From Perognathus longimembris pacificus (Eukaryota > Chordata > Mammalia > Rodentia > Heteromyidae), in assembly GCF_023159225.1 (NCBI RefSeq), contig NC_063161.1, forward strand, positions 3,537,690 through 3,601,689: DNA of 64,000 nucleotides. Direction: 5' to 3'. The notes beneath the pieces were generated by a model. It saw only the letters and a program-made list of their open reading frames with translations, ran no database searches and was not told the DNA's origin. The position numbers were made by a program, and so were the translations under genes. This document shows, in pieces, positions 45,704 to 57,677 of this stretch. Each line of letters begins with the position of its first letter. Positions within the stretch are counted from its first letter, which is position 1.

Positions 45704-48700
45704 CTGCCCGAGGGGGTGGAGAGAGCCGCCATCAGGGGAGCAAAGCAACCCAGCCTCCTCCTTCCAGGTGGCGGGGGACCCTAGCACCGCGACACTGCGT
45801 CCACGAGATCTGTCAGCCTCTCGGGACTAGGTGACTAAGCACTCGCTTCTCCGTTTTTCCTGTGAGCTGGACGGCGAGAGGTCACGGCACGTGTCCCCAA
45901 AGCACCGAGACAGTTTGGGGAGACGGACCAGGAGGGACATCTGCCTCTGAGGACGCTTCGAGCCCCAGGAAGGCTTCCCGGGGCAGGAGGCAGCCGAGCC
46001 GGGCCTGACGGAGGGCTGGGAGTCCAGCAGGCGGGGGCCGGCACAGGTCGGAAAGGGAAGGTGAGGGGGACAAAGGGGGGAGCTAGGAGGTTGGGGGTCT
46101 GTGGAGAGCGATCAAGGAGGAGGGAGGGACAGCACCACCCTGACGCTCACAAGTTCCGGCAGGAGGCCCCTTGGCGAGCCATGTCACTTTGTCATCGGCG
46201 TTTTGTGAAGGACGCCCTGATCTCCCCCACCCCCACCCCATCTCCGTGCTTCCCCCACCGTGCCCTACCTGGCAGTTCAGAGAGGCAACTCTACCTGCTC
46301 GCCCACCCCCACGGGGACCCCTCTCCGTCCTCAAAGCCCCGGGGGAGGCACAGGTGACAAGAGCACACGACTGGATTCATCCTGGCCCAGCTCAGTCTGC
46401 GATGACGGACCCCTCCTCCAGGAAGCCCACCCGCAGGCCCTAGGCAGAGCCTGCCCCCTCTCTTCTGGGGATGCCAGGTTTGATCCGTACGCCATTCCGC
46501 CTTTCCCGGGGTCATGGGAGTCAGGAGACCTGGGTTTGAATCCCAACTCCTAGGCTGTGACCTTGGGGCACCCAGCCTCAGTTTCCCCACATGGATTGCA
46601 ACTAGGTGAGTTAAAGAACGAGGAAAACGGAGCACCGAGGGCCTCGCCTTTACGTGACCTTCACCGCTGTACGGGGTTGGGACGCACCGCCTGCCTCCCA
46701 GCGGCAGAAAGCGAGGGCTACCCCAGCCATGCTGTCCAGGGGTGCACGGTGGCACACGTCACGACTGAGAGTCGTCTCCTCGCTTTGCAGCGCTTCAGCT
46801 CAAACCCGGGGCCCCCTGCCCTCTACGCAAGCGGAACCCCAGCCCGAGAGCTGAGATCCAAAGGCACCCCTCCCTGGGGAAAGGACGTGAGCTCGAGGTC
46901 CCGAGGCTCTGACTGCTTGCTCCAGATCCACCCCCACGAAGGAAGCCAGCTCCCGTTCCCACCCCGGCACTCACACGAAGCTGAGGATGATGGCGCCCGC
47001 GAAGCCCACGAGCAGGAAGAAGGGCAGGGAGCCCAGGATGGACGTGATGACGATCATGCCCCCGCTGCGCCGGCCGGGCCACGTGTCGATGCTCAGACAG
47101 GAGGCGGCTGCGGGGGACCACGGCCCGTTACTCCACGGTGACGCCCGGCCCGCGCCAACCAAGGAAGACAGGAGGGGACCATTCACGTGAAGTGTGTGAG
47201 CCCGCCTTCCCGAGTAGCTGGGATTGCAGCCTGAGCCACCAGCGCCCGATCCAGCAAAGCTGTTCCAAAGGCGTTGTACTCACAGGCCAGCAGCGGAGGT
47301 CGCCAGGAGACCTCCTCAAGTGACAGCTAATCCGTGCCGGGCTCTGCCCTCCCGGGCCCCTTGAGAATCCCCCGAGCTCACTGCTATCACTTACGCCGGT
47401 TAGTGTAGATGGGATCCGACCATAGAGTTTGGTCCTCTACCAAGCCTGTGGACATGTTGACCAGGACATACTTGAACCTAGAAGAAGAAAGAACAAGATT
47501 TCCATCCATCCACTCACCCGCCCACCCATCCGTCCATCCATCCATCCATCCACTCATTCAGCTATCCACCAATCCATCCACCCAGCTACCCATCCATCCA
47601 TCCCTCATCCATCCATCTATCTACCTTGGCTCAGGCAGTATCCCATCTACCCATCCATCCATCCACCCAGCTACCCATCCATCTACCCATCCATCCACCC
47701 ATCCATGCACCCATTCGTCCACTCACTCATCCATCTATCCACCTGCTCATGCATCCACCTATCTACCTTGGCTCCGGCAATAGGAGGGAGAAGGACCACA
47801 GAGGACCAGGAAGGGGGATTTCCAGGAGGCAGCTATTACGTGGCCTCTGGACAACAGAAGCACGCTGGATGTGACCACATATTACCCTATGGGTCCTTCT
47901 CCAGCTTGGCTGTACCTCCTCGAGGAAGCCTTCACGGCCGGGAGCAGCATCTCCAGGTGGTCCTTCTGGAAGGACCCTGTTGATCTTACAGAGCACACGT
48001 ATCTCACTTGCTAGGTGTGGACTCACAGCCTACCATGGCAGATCTGCCTTGTGCTATTCCAAGCCTGGTCCCTGGGATCACAAAGGGACCATCGCCATCA
48101 CCAGCCCCACTGTCCTGGGGTCAAAGCTACATTTTAGGTGCAAGAACCCACAGACAAGTGTTGTTCAACAGGAAAGAAGTAGAACAGGAAAACCAGCCAT
48201 AGCTACTAAGACCTCCTGCATAAACACATTACAATGAGGGATATAGTCCAGTGGCTCATCTTAGAAAGCGCGGAGATCTGAGAATCATGGTTTGAAGCCA
48301 GCCCAAGTAGACAAATCCTAGAGACTCTTATCTCCCAGTAACCACCAAAAAGCCAGCAGTGGAGGTGTGGCTCAAGTGGCAGAGTGCCAGCCTTGAATGA
48401 AAACGCTAAGTACTGGCACAAAAACAAAAACACAAAAAAAATGGATAGTCTGAGGACTGAAATATATACAACTTATAGTTTATTAAGACTTAAAATTTGG
48501 GGGCTGGGAATATGGCCTAGTGGTAAAGTGCTCGTCTTATATACATGAAGCCCTGGGTTCGATTCCTCAGCACCACATATATAGAAAAAGCCAGAAGTGG
48601 CGCTGTGGCTCAAGTGGCAGAGCCTTGAGCAAAAAGAAGCCAGGGACCATGCTCAGGCCCTGAGTTCAAGCCCCAGGACTGGCAAAAAAAATAAAAAGAC

Positions 48701-48771
48701 TTAAAAATTTTAAAAGACCCTAGGGGGTTAGGCATGTAGCTCAGTAAAAGGGCATGCATTGATTCCTAAGC

Positions 48772-48805
<34 letters not shown>

Positions 48806-50251
48806 GATATTATCCCAGCACTCAGGAGGCTGAAGTAGGAGGATGGGAATTGTGAAGTGTGTGTGTGTGTGTGTGTGTGTGTGTCTGTGTGTGTGTCTGT
48901 GTGTGTTGGTCCTGGGATTTGAACTCAGGGACTAAGGTTTATCCTTTAGATTTGATTGCTCAAGACTAGCTCTCTACCACTTTGAGCCATAGCTCCATGT
49001 CCAGCATTTTTGGTGGTTAATTTGAGAAAAGAGAGTCTCTTGGCCTTTCCTGCGCAGGCTGGCTTTGAACCTCGATCCTCAGATCTCAGATCCTGAGTAG
49101 CCAGGATTACAAACATGAGCCATGGGTGCTCAGCTAGAACAGGAAACTCAAGGCCAGAGTAGGCTCCATAGGCCGTTCTAGGCCAGCCTGGCTATGCGGT
49201 GAGACCTCATCTCTGAAGAACAAAACAGGGTACGTGACTTGCCCCTCTGTGCTGGGCCAGCTGTGCATACTTTAGAAGGAGCAGTGTGACTTTACAGATG
49301 GCAAATCTCAGGATTTGCTTGCTGCACGCAGCAAGCCACGCAGGGCCCCTGGGAGCTCAAGCTCCACTGTTGCCAAGGAAACCAGCACTGCCTGCGGCGG
49401 CGGCCTGGGATGGTCCCAGCACCCAGCTCCGGCCTTCCCCCCCCCCCCCCCCGCCCCCTGGGCTCTTGCAGAGCTGAAGCCGGGACGAGGCGCTCTCCAT
49501 CCCTCCTCACACCCACCTGTACGCTGTGGCTGCTGACAGAGGTGGGTTGCAGAGACCCCGGAAGTTGGGGTCCCAGAGACAGGTCCCATTGTCGCCCACC
49601 CTGACCAGGTAGGCGCTCAGGATCTCGGAGGCCTGGGTCACATCCCCAATGGCATCCAAAGTGGGCAGGTCACCGCAAGGGGTCAGGTCAAAGGCCGCAG
49701 CTTTGTAGGGGCCTGTCCTCCCGCCCCGGGTTTGCCGGAAGGTGGCACTCAGTGGCAGCTTGCTGTCGTCCTGCACAGAGGCGTTCCAGGAGCTGGCTGC
49801 AGAGGCAGTGTGGGGAGTCAGGACCCAGCTCTGCAACACTCACTCAGCCGATCAGCTAACGCCCCTGAGCCCTCCTCTCTGCCTCAGCCCTGATCTGGGT
49901 CCTGGGGTCAGAGCCCTGTACTGGGTCTTGTCCTTACGAGATGGGTGCTTTCGGGCAACCCATTCCACCTCACTGGACCCAGACTCCTGTGAAATGACAG
50001 AAGAAGTTCTCCCACAGATGTGGGCACAGGTAGGCAGTCAGGATAGGTGTGCTGAGAGAATAAACTGTTAGAAATGGGTGGGAAAAGGTGTCATTGGGTT
50101 CCTTCCCTTGGAAGCCCCAGATTCCTCTGAGTCCCCGGGCTTGGCTTCCCTTAGGCCGTCCTGAACCATCTTGGGAAGCTTCTGGAAGGACTTGAGCCTG
50201 GGAACTACAGAGACCTGGATTTGTTCTCCAGCTCTGGGAGCACTAGAGAAT

Positions 50252-50297
<46 letters not shown>

Positions 50298-51332
50298 CTT
50301 ACCATCCCAGCTTGGATTCTTGCTCTGTGATTCCTGCTGTGTGCCAAGTGCCTGACACAAGATAGGTACTCAGCACTAGTTAGGTACTTGGCAATTGCCA
50401 ATTACTTCCCACTCTGGATGCCAGGCCAGATGTCTGGGACCACAGCCCCCATTGGGAGAGTTCAGCTGGTTATGGGGATGGAACGCACCCCTTCCCGCCT
50501 CCTCCCTGCTCTCTGTGGACACAGACCATTCCAGAAGAAAGCATTCTTACCCGAGTCTGCCATGGCGTAAAGATAGACCTCATAGGAACCGGTGAGTGGC
50601 TCCGAGCTGTCAAACATACACAGGGGCTTTTCCAAGGCCACAGTGGTGAGGGTGGGGTTGTTGGTGGCGAAGGTCACACTGGCCAGTTGGGGCTTGAGGT
50701 TCACAGCTGCGGGGAGGCGACGGGGACGGGAGCTGACCCGTGTCCCCCGCATACACACATTATCACCCCCCGACACACACATGCACATTATTAAGCACAG
50801 ACCTTCTTTCCCCCACGGGCCACCTCATTCCCATTTATGAGAGGAAGCTCATAAATGTTGGCGGTTGCTAGCCAGATGCCAGCGGCTCACACGTGAAGTC
50901 CTAGCTACTCAGGAGGCTGAGATCTGAGGATGGCGATTCAAAGCCAGCCCGGGCAGGAAAGTCCATGAGACACTTATCTCCTATTAACCACCAAAGAAAG
51001 CCAGAGGTGGAGCTGAGGCTCCAAGGGGTAGAGAGCACCAGCCTTGAGCAATGAAGCTCAGGGACGGCGCCCGGGCCCTGAGTTCAAGTCCCAGGACCAG
51101 CACCAAAAAAAGAAAGAAAGAAAAGTAATACTACTACGTGATGCTGATAAGGACAGCAGCCTCGCTTCCCCGCGCACGGATGGGTGGTGGGAGGAACGGG
51201 TGATGTCGGGTCCCGTCCAGGCTCCTCGGAGGCCTCCCTGGGAGGGTCAGGCACCACCCCGGCCTCCGTCCCGCTCTTACTCGAGCTCAGCCGCAGGCAG
51301 CAGAGCGCCAGCAGGGCCCAGAGCAGCGTCAT
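45544..51332 (-). CDS. UPK3A: UPK3A, complete coding region (6 exons)
   Basis: Uroplakin IIIa, a type I membrane glycoprotein that pairs with uroplakin Ib in the asymmetric unit membrane plaques of bladder urothelium. Six exons join to 287 codons plus TGA, exactly the human length. Order: signal peptide (residues 1-18, core [11 protein letters not shown]); ectodomain beginning [11 protein letters not shown] with N-glycosylation sequons NAS, NGT and NMS; membrane span [19 protein letters not shown] to IILSFV (about 208-235); then a 52-residue cytoplasmic tail with [19 protein letters not shown]. The span and tail are nearly identical to known UPK3A, while the paralogue UPK3B lacks this long tail. 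Residue 194, just outside the membrane, is Cys where I recall Tyr in human. Head-to-head with KIAA0930 across 12 kb, and downstream of it in tandem lies FAM118A. Confidence 0.96.
46490..46620 (+). mobile_element. MIR fragment
   Basis: ACCTGGGTTTGAATCCCAAC, then GTGACCTTGGG and CCTCAGTTTCCCCA, in MIR sense order, between UPK3A exons 5 and 6. Confidence 0.65.
46975..47107 (-). CDS. UPK3A: UPK3A exon 5 (membrane span)
   Basis: [17 protein letters not shown], then the whole transmembrane helix to ILSF plus two bases. Acceptor CCGCAG, donor GTGAGT at 46974. Confidence 0.96.
47395..47477 (-). CDS. UPK3A: UPK3A exon 4
   Basis: Completes arginine, then [18 protein letters not shown] to SDPIYTNR plus one base. 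Acceptor TTCTTCTAG, donor GTAAGT at 47394. A CCAT-type microsatellite begins about 25 bases upstream of its acceptor. Confidence 0.95.
47502..47768. repeat. CCAT-type tetranucleotide microsatellite
   Basis: Imperfect CCATCCATCCAT with CTAC and CACC variants, in UPK3A intron 3 beside the exon 4 acceptor. TCTACCTTGGCTC appears twice in it (about 47620 and 47762), suggesting a larger duplicated unit. Confidence 0.9.
48240..48425 (+). mobile_element. 7SL-head/Geo-body SINE
   Basis: Body GTGGCTCAAGTGGCAGAG intact; head start lost. Confidence 0.8.
48500..48697 (+). mobile_element. IDL-Geo SINE
   Basis: AAGACTTAAAA flanks both ends. The Geo part lacks the TGCTA after AGAG. Lies in UPK3A intron 3. 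Confidence 0.9.
48772..48907. repeat. paired (CA)n and (GT)n microsatellites
   Basis: A CA run (48772-48802) and a GT run (48857-48907) face each other across about 55 bases. The GT run is the tail of a - strand 7SL/Geo SINE; together they can form an inverted repeat. Confidence 0.85.
48908..49215 (-). mobile_element. 7SL-head/Geo-body SINE and head fragment
   Basis: Reverse composite beside (GT)n, then a forward-like B1 piece to about 49215. Confidence 0.75.
49517..49796 (-). CDS. UPK3A: UPK3A exon 3
   Basis: [13 protein letters not shown] to LSAATAY plus two bases. It has two sequons (NAS, NGT) and cysteines in TPCGDL, TCLWD and GLCN, as in the family. Donor GTGGGT at 49516. Confidence 0.96.
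50256..50295. repeat. (CA)n microsatellite
   Basis: About 19 CA units in UPK3A intron 2. Unlike most others here, it does not clearly follow a SINE. Confidence 0.9.
50551..50706 (-). CDS. UPK3A: UPK3A exon 2
   Basis: [16 protein letters not shown] to VYLYAMADS plus one base. Acceptor CCGCAG, donor GTAAGA at 50550. Ectodomain. Confidence 0.96.
50868..51115 (+). mobile_element. 7SL-head/Geo-body SINE
   Basis: Full copy in UPK3A intron 1, antisense to the gene. Ends GAGTTCAAGTCCCAGGACC then an A-rich tail. Confidence 0.85.
51281..51332 (-). CDS. UPK3A: UPK3A exon 1 (signal peptide)
   Basis: ATG at 51332, then [16 protein letters not shown] plus one base, donor GTAAGA at 51280. A hydrophobic core ending before TVNL fits a cleaved signal peptide. 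Confidence 0.95.
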
Positions 51333-51560
51333 CTCCCGGGACCGTGCGCGGGCGCGCGGCGCGGTGCGGTGCGGTGCGGCCGGGCCGGAGGGCTCCCGGC
51401 ACCTGGCCTTCCCCGCCCCGCGGCGGCCCACCCAGGCCTCCGGCGGGCCCCGCCCCGGCCGCGCCGGCCAATCCGCGGCCTTCTCGCGGGCGATTTGCAT
51501 GCCTCCGCCCCCAGGCCACGCCCCTGCTCGGCTGGCCGGCCGCAGGCCCCGCCCCCCGTC
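51333..51560 (-). promoter_or_regulatory. UPK3A promoter region, CpG-rich, no TATA
   Basis: Within 230 bases upstream of the ATG there is an inverted CCAAT box (51468-51472), a perfect octamer ATTTGCAT (51493-51500) and GC boxes at about 51505-51525 and 51545. A short GCGGT run lies at 51359. The transcription start was not resolved. Confidence 0.5.
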
Positions 51561-52571
51561 CTTGGCGGTGAGTGGGGTTTAATGAGACTGTTTCCAGGGG
51601 CGCCGATTCCTTGCACGCGTGGGGCGCCCACCGCGTGCCGGGCGCCGGGAAATCTGGAGGCCTGGGGACGCCTGGCTGGCCAGGGAGGCCGAGGAGGGGC
51701 AGGCACGCAGCGCGGCAGGTGGTCTCCCCGGGAAAGCCGAGGGTCCTGTGGCCCAGGCCAGGGGGGCTGGGGAGGGACCAGCATGGCGTGCCCAGCATGA
51801 CACCGACCCTGAGCCCCTTCCCATCAACATACTCACCCTCAGGAGTGACGGGGTGCTCGCCCCACCTCGAGGGTCCTAGACGGCTCCTTCCAGCATCAGG
51901 AACCTGGGCACATCTTCAGACGCGCCTCAAATTCTTTTTACATTTGAGACAGGAACAAGTCAACAGAGATGGGCAAAAGCGAAAAGGGAAAACCAACAAA
52001 TTCGGCAGAGACGACATAGCCACTTGCAGAAAAAGACTACTGGAGCCCATGGAAAGGTGTTTGCCTGACTTCTCCAAGAATAAAGACATCAGACAGGAGA
52101 CCCCCCCCCAAAGCTGACTGGTGAATCGCTGGCAGCTGGGGGGGGGGCTGGGGGGATAACAGTTCTGACGACTGAAATGCTGTGGGCTGAGGTTGTTGAG
52201 ACCCAGGTTCTCACGATAGAGTGAGGGAGGTTTGGAGCCTTTGTTTAAATGTTTAATTAATTTCATTATGGAAAGAATAACTTTTGTTTTTACTTTTGAC
52301 TACTAAAAGGGCCAATATCTGCTCCCCTCCACCACCACCCCCCACAAGTGCAAAGAACAGCAGGTGAATTTGGTCCCAGGACCCTGTGGAGGGCTGACAG
52401 GGCCAGTCCAGGGAGCCAGGACCAAAGAAGTACTCAGCCTCCCTAGCAGCTATGATTATAGGCACAAACGTAACTTCTAAGACTTAGTGATGCTAAGTGT
52501 GAGGCTCAGAACTAGAGCACTTGCCCAGTGTTCAAGAGGCTCAGCCAGCACCATTAAAAAAAATAAATAAA

Positions 52572-52800
52572 AGGCTGGGAATATGGCCTAGTAGTAGAGT
52601 GTTTGCCTCACATATATGAAGCCGTGGGTTTGGTTCCTCAGCACCATATATATATATATGTATATATATATGTATGTATATATATATATATGCCAGATGT
52701 GGCACTATGGCTCAAGTGGTAGAGTGCTGGCTTTGAGCAAAAGGAAGCCAGAGACAGTGCTCAGGCCCTGAGTTCAAGCCCCAGGACTGGCAATCAATCA
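52572..52800 (+). mobile_element. IDL-Geo SINE with inter-monomer TA expansion
   Basis: The ATATAT joint between monomers has grown into a TA/TATG run (about 52648-52692). Tail of CAAT repeats. Confidence 0.9.
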
Positions 52801-52821
52801 ATCAATCATCAATAAAAAGTT

Positions 52822-53075
52822 GGGAGGTGGGCACCGGTGGCTCACACCTATAATCCTAGCTATTCAGGAGGCTGATATCTGAGGATAATGGTTTGAAGCC
52901 AGCCTGACCAGGAAAGTCTATGAGACTCTTATCTACAGTTAACCACTAGAAAACTGGAAGTGGCGCTATGGCTCAGAGTGGTAGAGTGCTAGCCTTGAGC
53001 AAAAGAAGCTCAGGGACAGCGCCCAGGCCCTGAGTTCAAGCCCTACAATCAAAAATTAAAAACAACAACAACAAC
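52822..53075 (+). mobile_element. 7SL-head/Geo-body SINE
   Basis: GGCTCACACCTATAATCC head; A/CAA tail. Confidence 0.85.
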
Positions 53076-53078
53076 AGG

Positions 53079-53285
53079 GGCTGGGAATATGGCCTAGTAG
53101 TAGAGTGCTTGCCTTGTATCCATGAAGCCCTGGGTTCGATTCCTCAACACCACATATATAGAAAAAGCCAGAGGTGGCTCTGTGGCTCAAGAGGTAGAGT
53201 GCTAGCCTTGAGTGAAAAGAAGCCAGGGACAGTGCTCAGGCCCTCAGTTCAAGCCCCAGGACTGGCAAAAAAAAAAAAAAAAAGG
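53079..53285 (+). mobile_element. IDL-Geo SINE
   Basis: Full dimer directly downstream of a 7SL/Geo SINE ending in a CAA repeat. Confidence 0.9.
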
Positions 53286-53299
53286 CAAAAGGAGAATTC

Positions 53300-53370
53300 T
53301 GTGCTCTACCCTCTCTGGTCCTCAGTTTCCCCTCTGTAAAATAGGGCCCAGGTTTGATCTCCTGGAAGCT
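53300..53370 (+). mobile_element. MIR fragment
   Basis: CCTCAGTTTCCCCTCTGTAA, then AATAGGGC, immediately after an IDL-Geo tail. Confidence 0.5.
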
Positions 53371-54394
53371 CTGATGTGCAGACTGGAGGGTCAGATGTTT
53401 ATGTTGGGCCCAGAAAATGCCCCAAAATATGAGCTCCTGAGCAGAGGTAGAGTTTTCCTCCAAGAATTTTTATGAACATACATTTCTGGTTTTACGATTG
53501 TTTGCAAACCTGAGCGTGCTCAGAGGCTAGCTGGGTGATCTTGACTCTAGCCTTGGACTAGAATCACTCACGAGAGAGATTAGGTCCAGAAACATGCTGC
53601 CTTTCCTAAGATGAGAAAAACAAACACAAGTCCTCTCATCTCTGTTTTGCCCAGATAGGAAGAGAATGCTTGGGGCGAGATGTTAACATAATAACTCTAA
53701 GAGCTCAAAAATGTTCTAGAAAAAAACCCCTTGGCCTCCTCAGCGGGACTCACTTCAAAGCCTGCTGGCTTTTGCTTGGCATTTCTTAAACAGGAGAGCC
53801 GCCCGGGGTGGGGGTGGGTGGGGGGACTAGCTGTGTGTGGTTGCTTTGCCGGGGACCCCAGGGCTGGTACCCAGGACCTCCGAGGCTGGGCTGCGGCTCA
53901 GCGCAAGATGGAGGCCTGGGTTCCGTCCCCGGCATTGCAAAACAAAGGAGGCGGTCTTGATCCTGCCAGTGCCTCCCGGCAGTAGCCAAACCTCTGTGGT
54001 AAATCGCGAAAGCCTTTGGGATCGGTTTTCTTTTCCCTTTTCGATTTGGCGCCTTCGGGGTTTGGAGACACCCATCTGACTTCAGCTCTGCTCCTGCACC
54101 TGGCATGGTCAGATCTCCTGTGTGAACCCTGGCCCGGAGAGGACATGCCTGCCCCGCCTGGAGAGCAGGAAGTTCGGGGCGGTGAAAGGTTAAGCAGAGT
54201 GCAGCCCTTCTCGGGCCTCCTCTGGCTCTGGAACGTGGGGAGTTTATGGGTGGAAATTCTTGACCCTGGAACATTTCTTCAAGCACCACAGAGGCCCGGC
54301 CCAGTAAATGTCTACACAGTCTTTCTTCAGAAGTCCCAGAGGCCGTGAGGAGTGCTCTCTCGCTGGTGCTCCGGGCCGGGTGCCCCGGGCCGCT

Positions 54395-54640
54395 CTGCCA
54401 GGTGCCTGTAATCCTAGCCATTCGGGAGGCTGAGAGCTGAGGGTTGAGGTTCCACACAGCCTACAAATCCAAGAGATCCTTACCTCCATTTAACGGCAAA
54501 AGGCTGGAACTGGAGCCGTGGCCCAAGTGCTAGATCAAAGCTAAGCAAGACCAAGAGACCCTGCGTTTAAGCCTCAGTAATAGCACACCCCTCTTCCCCC
54601 CCAAAAAAAAAAATAAGAGAGGAAAGAAAGAAAGGGAAAG
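54395..54640 (+). mobile_element. 7SL-head/Geo-body SINE
   Basis: CCTGTAATCCTAGCCATTCG head; long A/G-rich tail. Confidence 0.82.
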
Positions 54641-55107
54641 AAAAAGAAAGCCACAGCTGTAGCCCTTGGGGGACACGCGTCTTGCCTAGGATGCAAGGAT
54701 GCTCACATCCCTCTAAGGGACCCCACCTTCCCCCACACCCCACGTTGACATTCCCAGCTCCCACCCTGCAGAACACACCTCCTCGCGGTGCCCCCGCCAC
54801 CGCCGAGGGCCGTGGTTGAGTCCGGGATGTGGCTCTCACTCAGCTTTCTTCTTGTGAGGCTGGGGTGGCACGGTGCCGGTGACAACCCCAGAACGGGGGC
54901 CCCGAGGCTCCCAGGCACCGCAGAGCACACGTGCGCCCCTGTGTTGGATGAATGAATAGATGAATGCTTGAAGTGGCATGCACAGACGAGCGAGGGCTCT
55001 GCCCGGGTGCCACAGTCATCGAGCACAGATACTCTAGACAGAGCCATGGCGTGATCCGTGCAGGCCGTTCCCGGGCCGAGGGGAGGAGTGAAGACTCCAG
55101 GTGAATT

Positions 55108-55352
55108 GTGCGTGTGTGTTTATCCGTGCTAGGGCTTGAGCTCAAGTCCTGGGCGCTGTCCCTGAGCTTTGCTCCTCGAGGTGGGCACTCTACCACGTGA
55201 GCCACAGCTCCACTTCCAGCTTTTTGGTGGTCAGAGCTAATAGTCTCATGGACTTTCCTGCCTGGGTTGGCTTTGAACACTGAGCTGATCCTTCGATCTC
55301 AGCCTCCTGAGTAGCTAGGATTGTAAGCGCGAGCCACCAGCACCCAGTTGAT
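55108..55352 (-). mobile_element. 7SL-head/Geo-body SINE
   Basis: Reverse copy with a short GTGTGTG tail. Confidence 0.83.
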
Positions 55353-56954
55353 GGGTGGGTTTCACAGGCTGAGTCAAAAGGTCCTTGTTGGGGCGGGGGG
55401 GGGGGGTTGGATGTGAGGTTCCCACAGTGTGGCCAGCGCGGCCAGGAAGACGGAACCCGAGGGCTTTGAACTGAGAAGAGGGCTGGCAGGGGCAGGACTT
55501 CATTCCCTTGGCACAGTGAAGGGCTGGAGCCCAGGGTCCGATCTCAGCGCTGGCCCCACTCCAGACAGCATCTGATCCGCTGCCGAGTCTTGAACAAGAG
55601 CCACATTCCGGGAGCCGCGTCTCCCACTCGCTGGCGGATCCTTGCACGCGGTAGCAGGTGACTCACCTTACAACCTGACCATCATCCACGCGCCCCCCCC
55701 CCAGTTCCCCCCCTCCGCTGTCACATTCCACGCCAGGCACTGGGAGGGGGGCCCAGGGGGCCCTGCGAGGCCGAGGGGCCCGGGAGAGGGAGCGGGTCAG
55801 GCCACGACCATCCCTGCCCCAAAGGCAGGTGCGGCAGGTCAAAACTGGTTTGTCCGTGTCTGGAATGAAGTCCAGATTAGACATTAATTTTTCCTTATCT
55901 GTGAGTCTGGAAGTCTGGGCGCCTTCCCACCCCCAGCCCCTCCTCCAGCCTCTGCGGGCTGGGCACCACATTCTCACCCCGCGCGGGTCACAGGTGGGCC
56001 GGTCGCCCCCACGGGCCCCCGCCTGGAGCCAGCCTGGCTCCTGAGCACCACGCTCTGGCCCTGCAGAAACCAGAGGTGATCCATGTCACCCCTGCCTTAG
56101 GGAGGAGAAAAAGGGGGTGACAGTGCCACACTGACTGCCCCCCAAGTCCCCCTGACCCTGGCTCTGTGAGCTGTGGTCCATTGAAGGCACTTTCTGGGCT
56201 CCTGGGGGCACTTGTGGACCGGAAGGGTGGGTGGGTGGCCCTGAGCAGTGGCTGGAATTGGGGGTCTGGATTCCAGGGCTCCAGCTGCTTTGAATGTTGG
56301 ACTGCCCACCCCCCCCCCCCGCTTTAACCGTCCAGGCCACTGCCCAGCAGGATGCAAGGAATCTCCCAGAGACAGCTGATCCATCCACCCCTTGGGGTCT
56401 GAGTGGAAAGAGCGAGACCCAAAGGGGAGAGCTGCCCTAGTTACCTAGTGAGGCCCCAGCAAGGCTCACCTAAATCCTGCCTCCCTCCCTCCATCCCTCC
56501 CTTTATTTATTTATTTATTTATTTTGGTAGTGCTGAAGATTTAACTCAGAGCTTTCAGGGCTGCAGTCCCCCGGCCCCCCTCCACCCAGAGGCTGGGATT
56601 ATAGGCAGGTGCTACCATACCTGCATGGGAACTTCAGGTTTTGACCCACTTGATTTCCTGATGATGACTCTTTGGATTTAGGGATGTCCCCTGTCCCTCG
56701 TAGGTTGGGGAAGAGGAAGGAACAGGTGGAGAAGGTAGAGATGGAGACTGAGAGAGAATTTGAACCAGGGCACTAATCCGGGCCACCAATCTGGGCCCCG
56801 TCCGGTGCCGTTCATTTAACCTTGTCTGCTTTGTGACCCACCCAGGCAAATCCACTTATCCTGCTATTCAGTGGACTCCTGGAGCCGGCTGTCCCTTAGG
56901 GATGTGGACAGAGAGAGGAGGCAAGCCAGGGTGAGAAGTGAGAAGCAACAAGTC

Positions 56955-57170
56955 CAGCACCAGTGGCTCCCATCTGTAATCCCAGTTACTCAGGAGGCTG
57001 AGATCTGAAGAGCAAGGTGCAGAGATCCACAAATCGGAGAGACTCTTGTCTCTGATTAGGCCCCCGAAAGCCACACGAAGTGGCGGGGTGCCAACCGTGG
57101 GCAAAAAAGCCACGCAAAAGCTCAGGAGGCCTTGAGTTCAAGCCCCAGTTGTGGCCCCCATACACACAGC
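56955..57170 (+). mobile_element. 7SL-head/Geo-body SINE
   Basis: CATCTGTAATCCCAGTTACT head; diverged body ending GAGTTCAAGCCCCAG. Confidence 0.8.
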
Positions 57171-57677
57171 GGGTTGGGGTTTGGTTATATGTACATTGGG
57201 GTGGGTGCTCCCCTTTATTGTGGTATGTTCAAACATTAACTGTGTTCCATGGACTGGGCGCAGAGGTTTCAAGGTCGGCCTGGCTTCTATGAAGCTCGGG
57301 CGCTGTGGACCGGGCGTCTGAGCGGCCCTCTAAGCACAGCGTGGACCCGGCTGGACGCCGCCCCGCAGGGCCGGGCCACCCCGCAAACGCGTTCTGTGCC
57401 GGACAGGTCGTTTCCGTGCCCCCCCCCCCTCCGGTGTCTTTCTTCAAGTTGTCTTTGCTCCCTTCCCCGGTGCTGTCATCATTTGGGCAGGCGGGGGTGC
57501 GGCTCACGGGGCGGGGCGGGGGGAGGGCGCCGGCCTTGAGGAGCAGCGCCCGCCCGGCCCCGAGTTCAAACCCCAGCACCGGCACAGGCAGAAAATGAGC
57601 ACGGAAAATCGCCAGGCGAAACGCAATGAAAGCTGTTCCTTTCCTAAGGCTGCCGGAACAAATGCCCACACTGGGGT

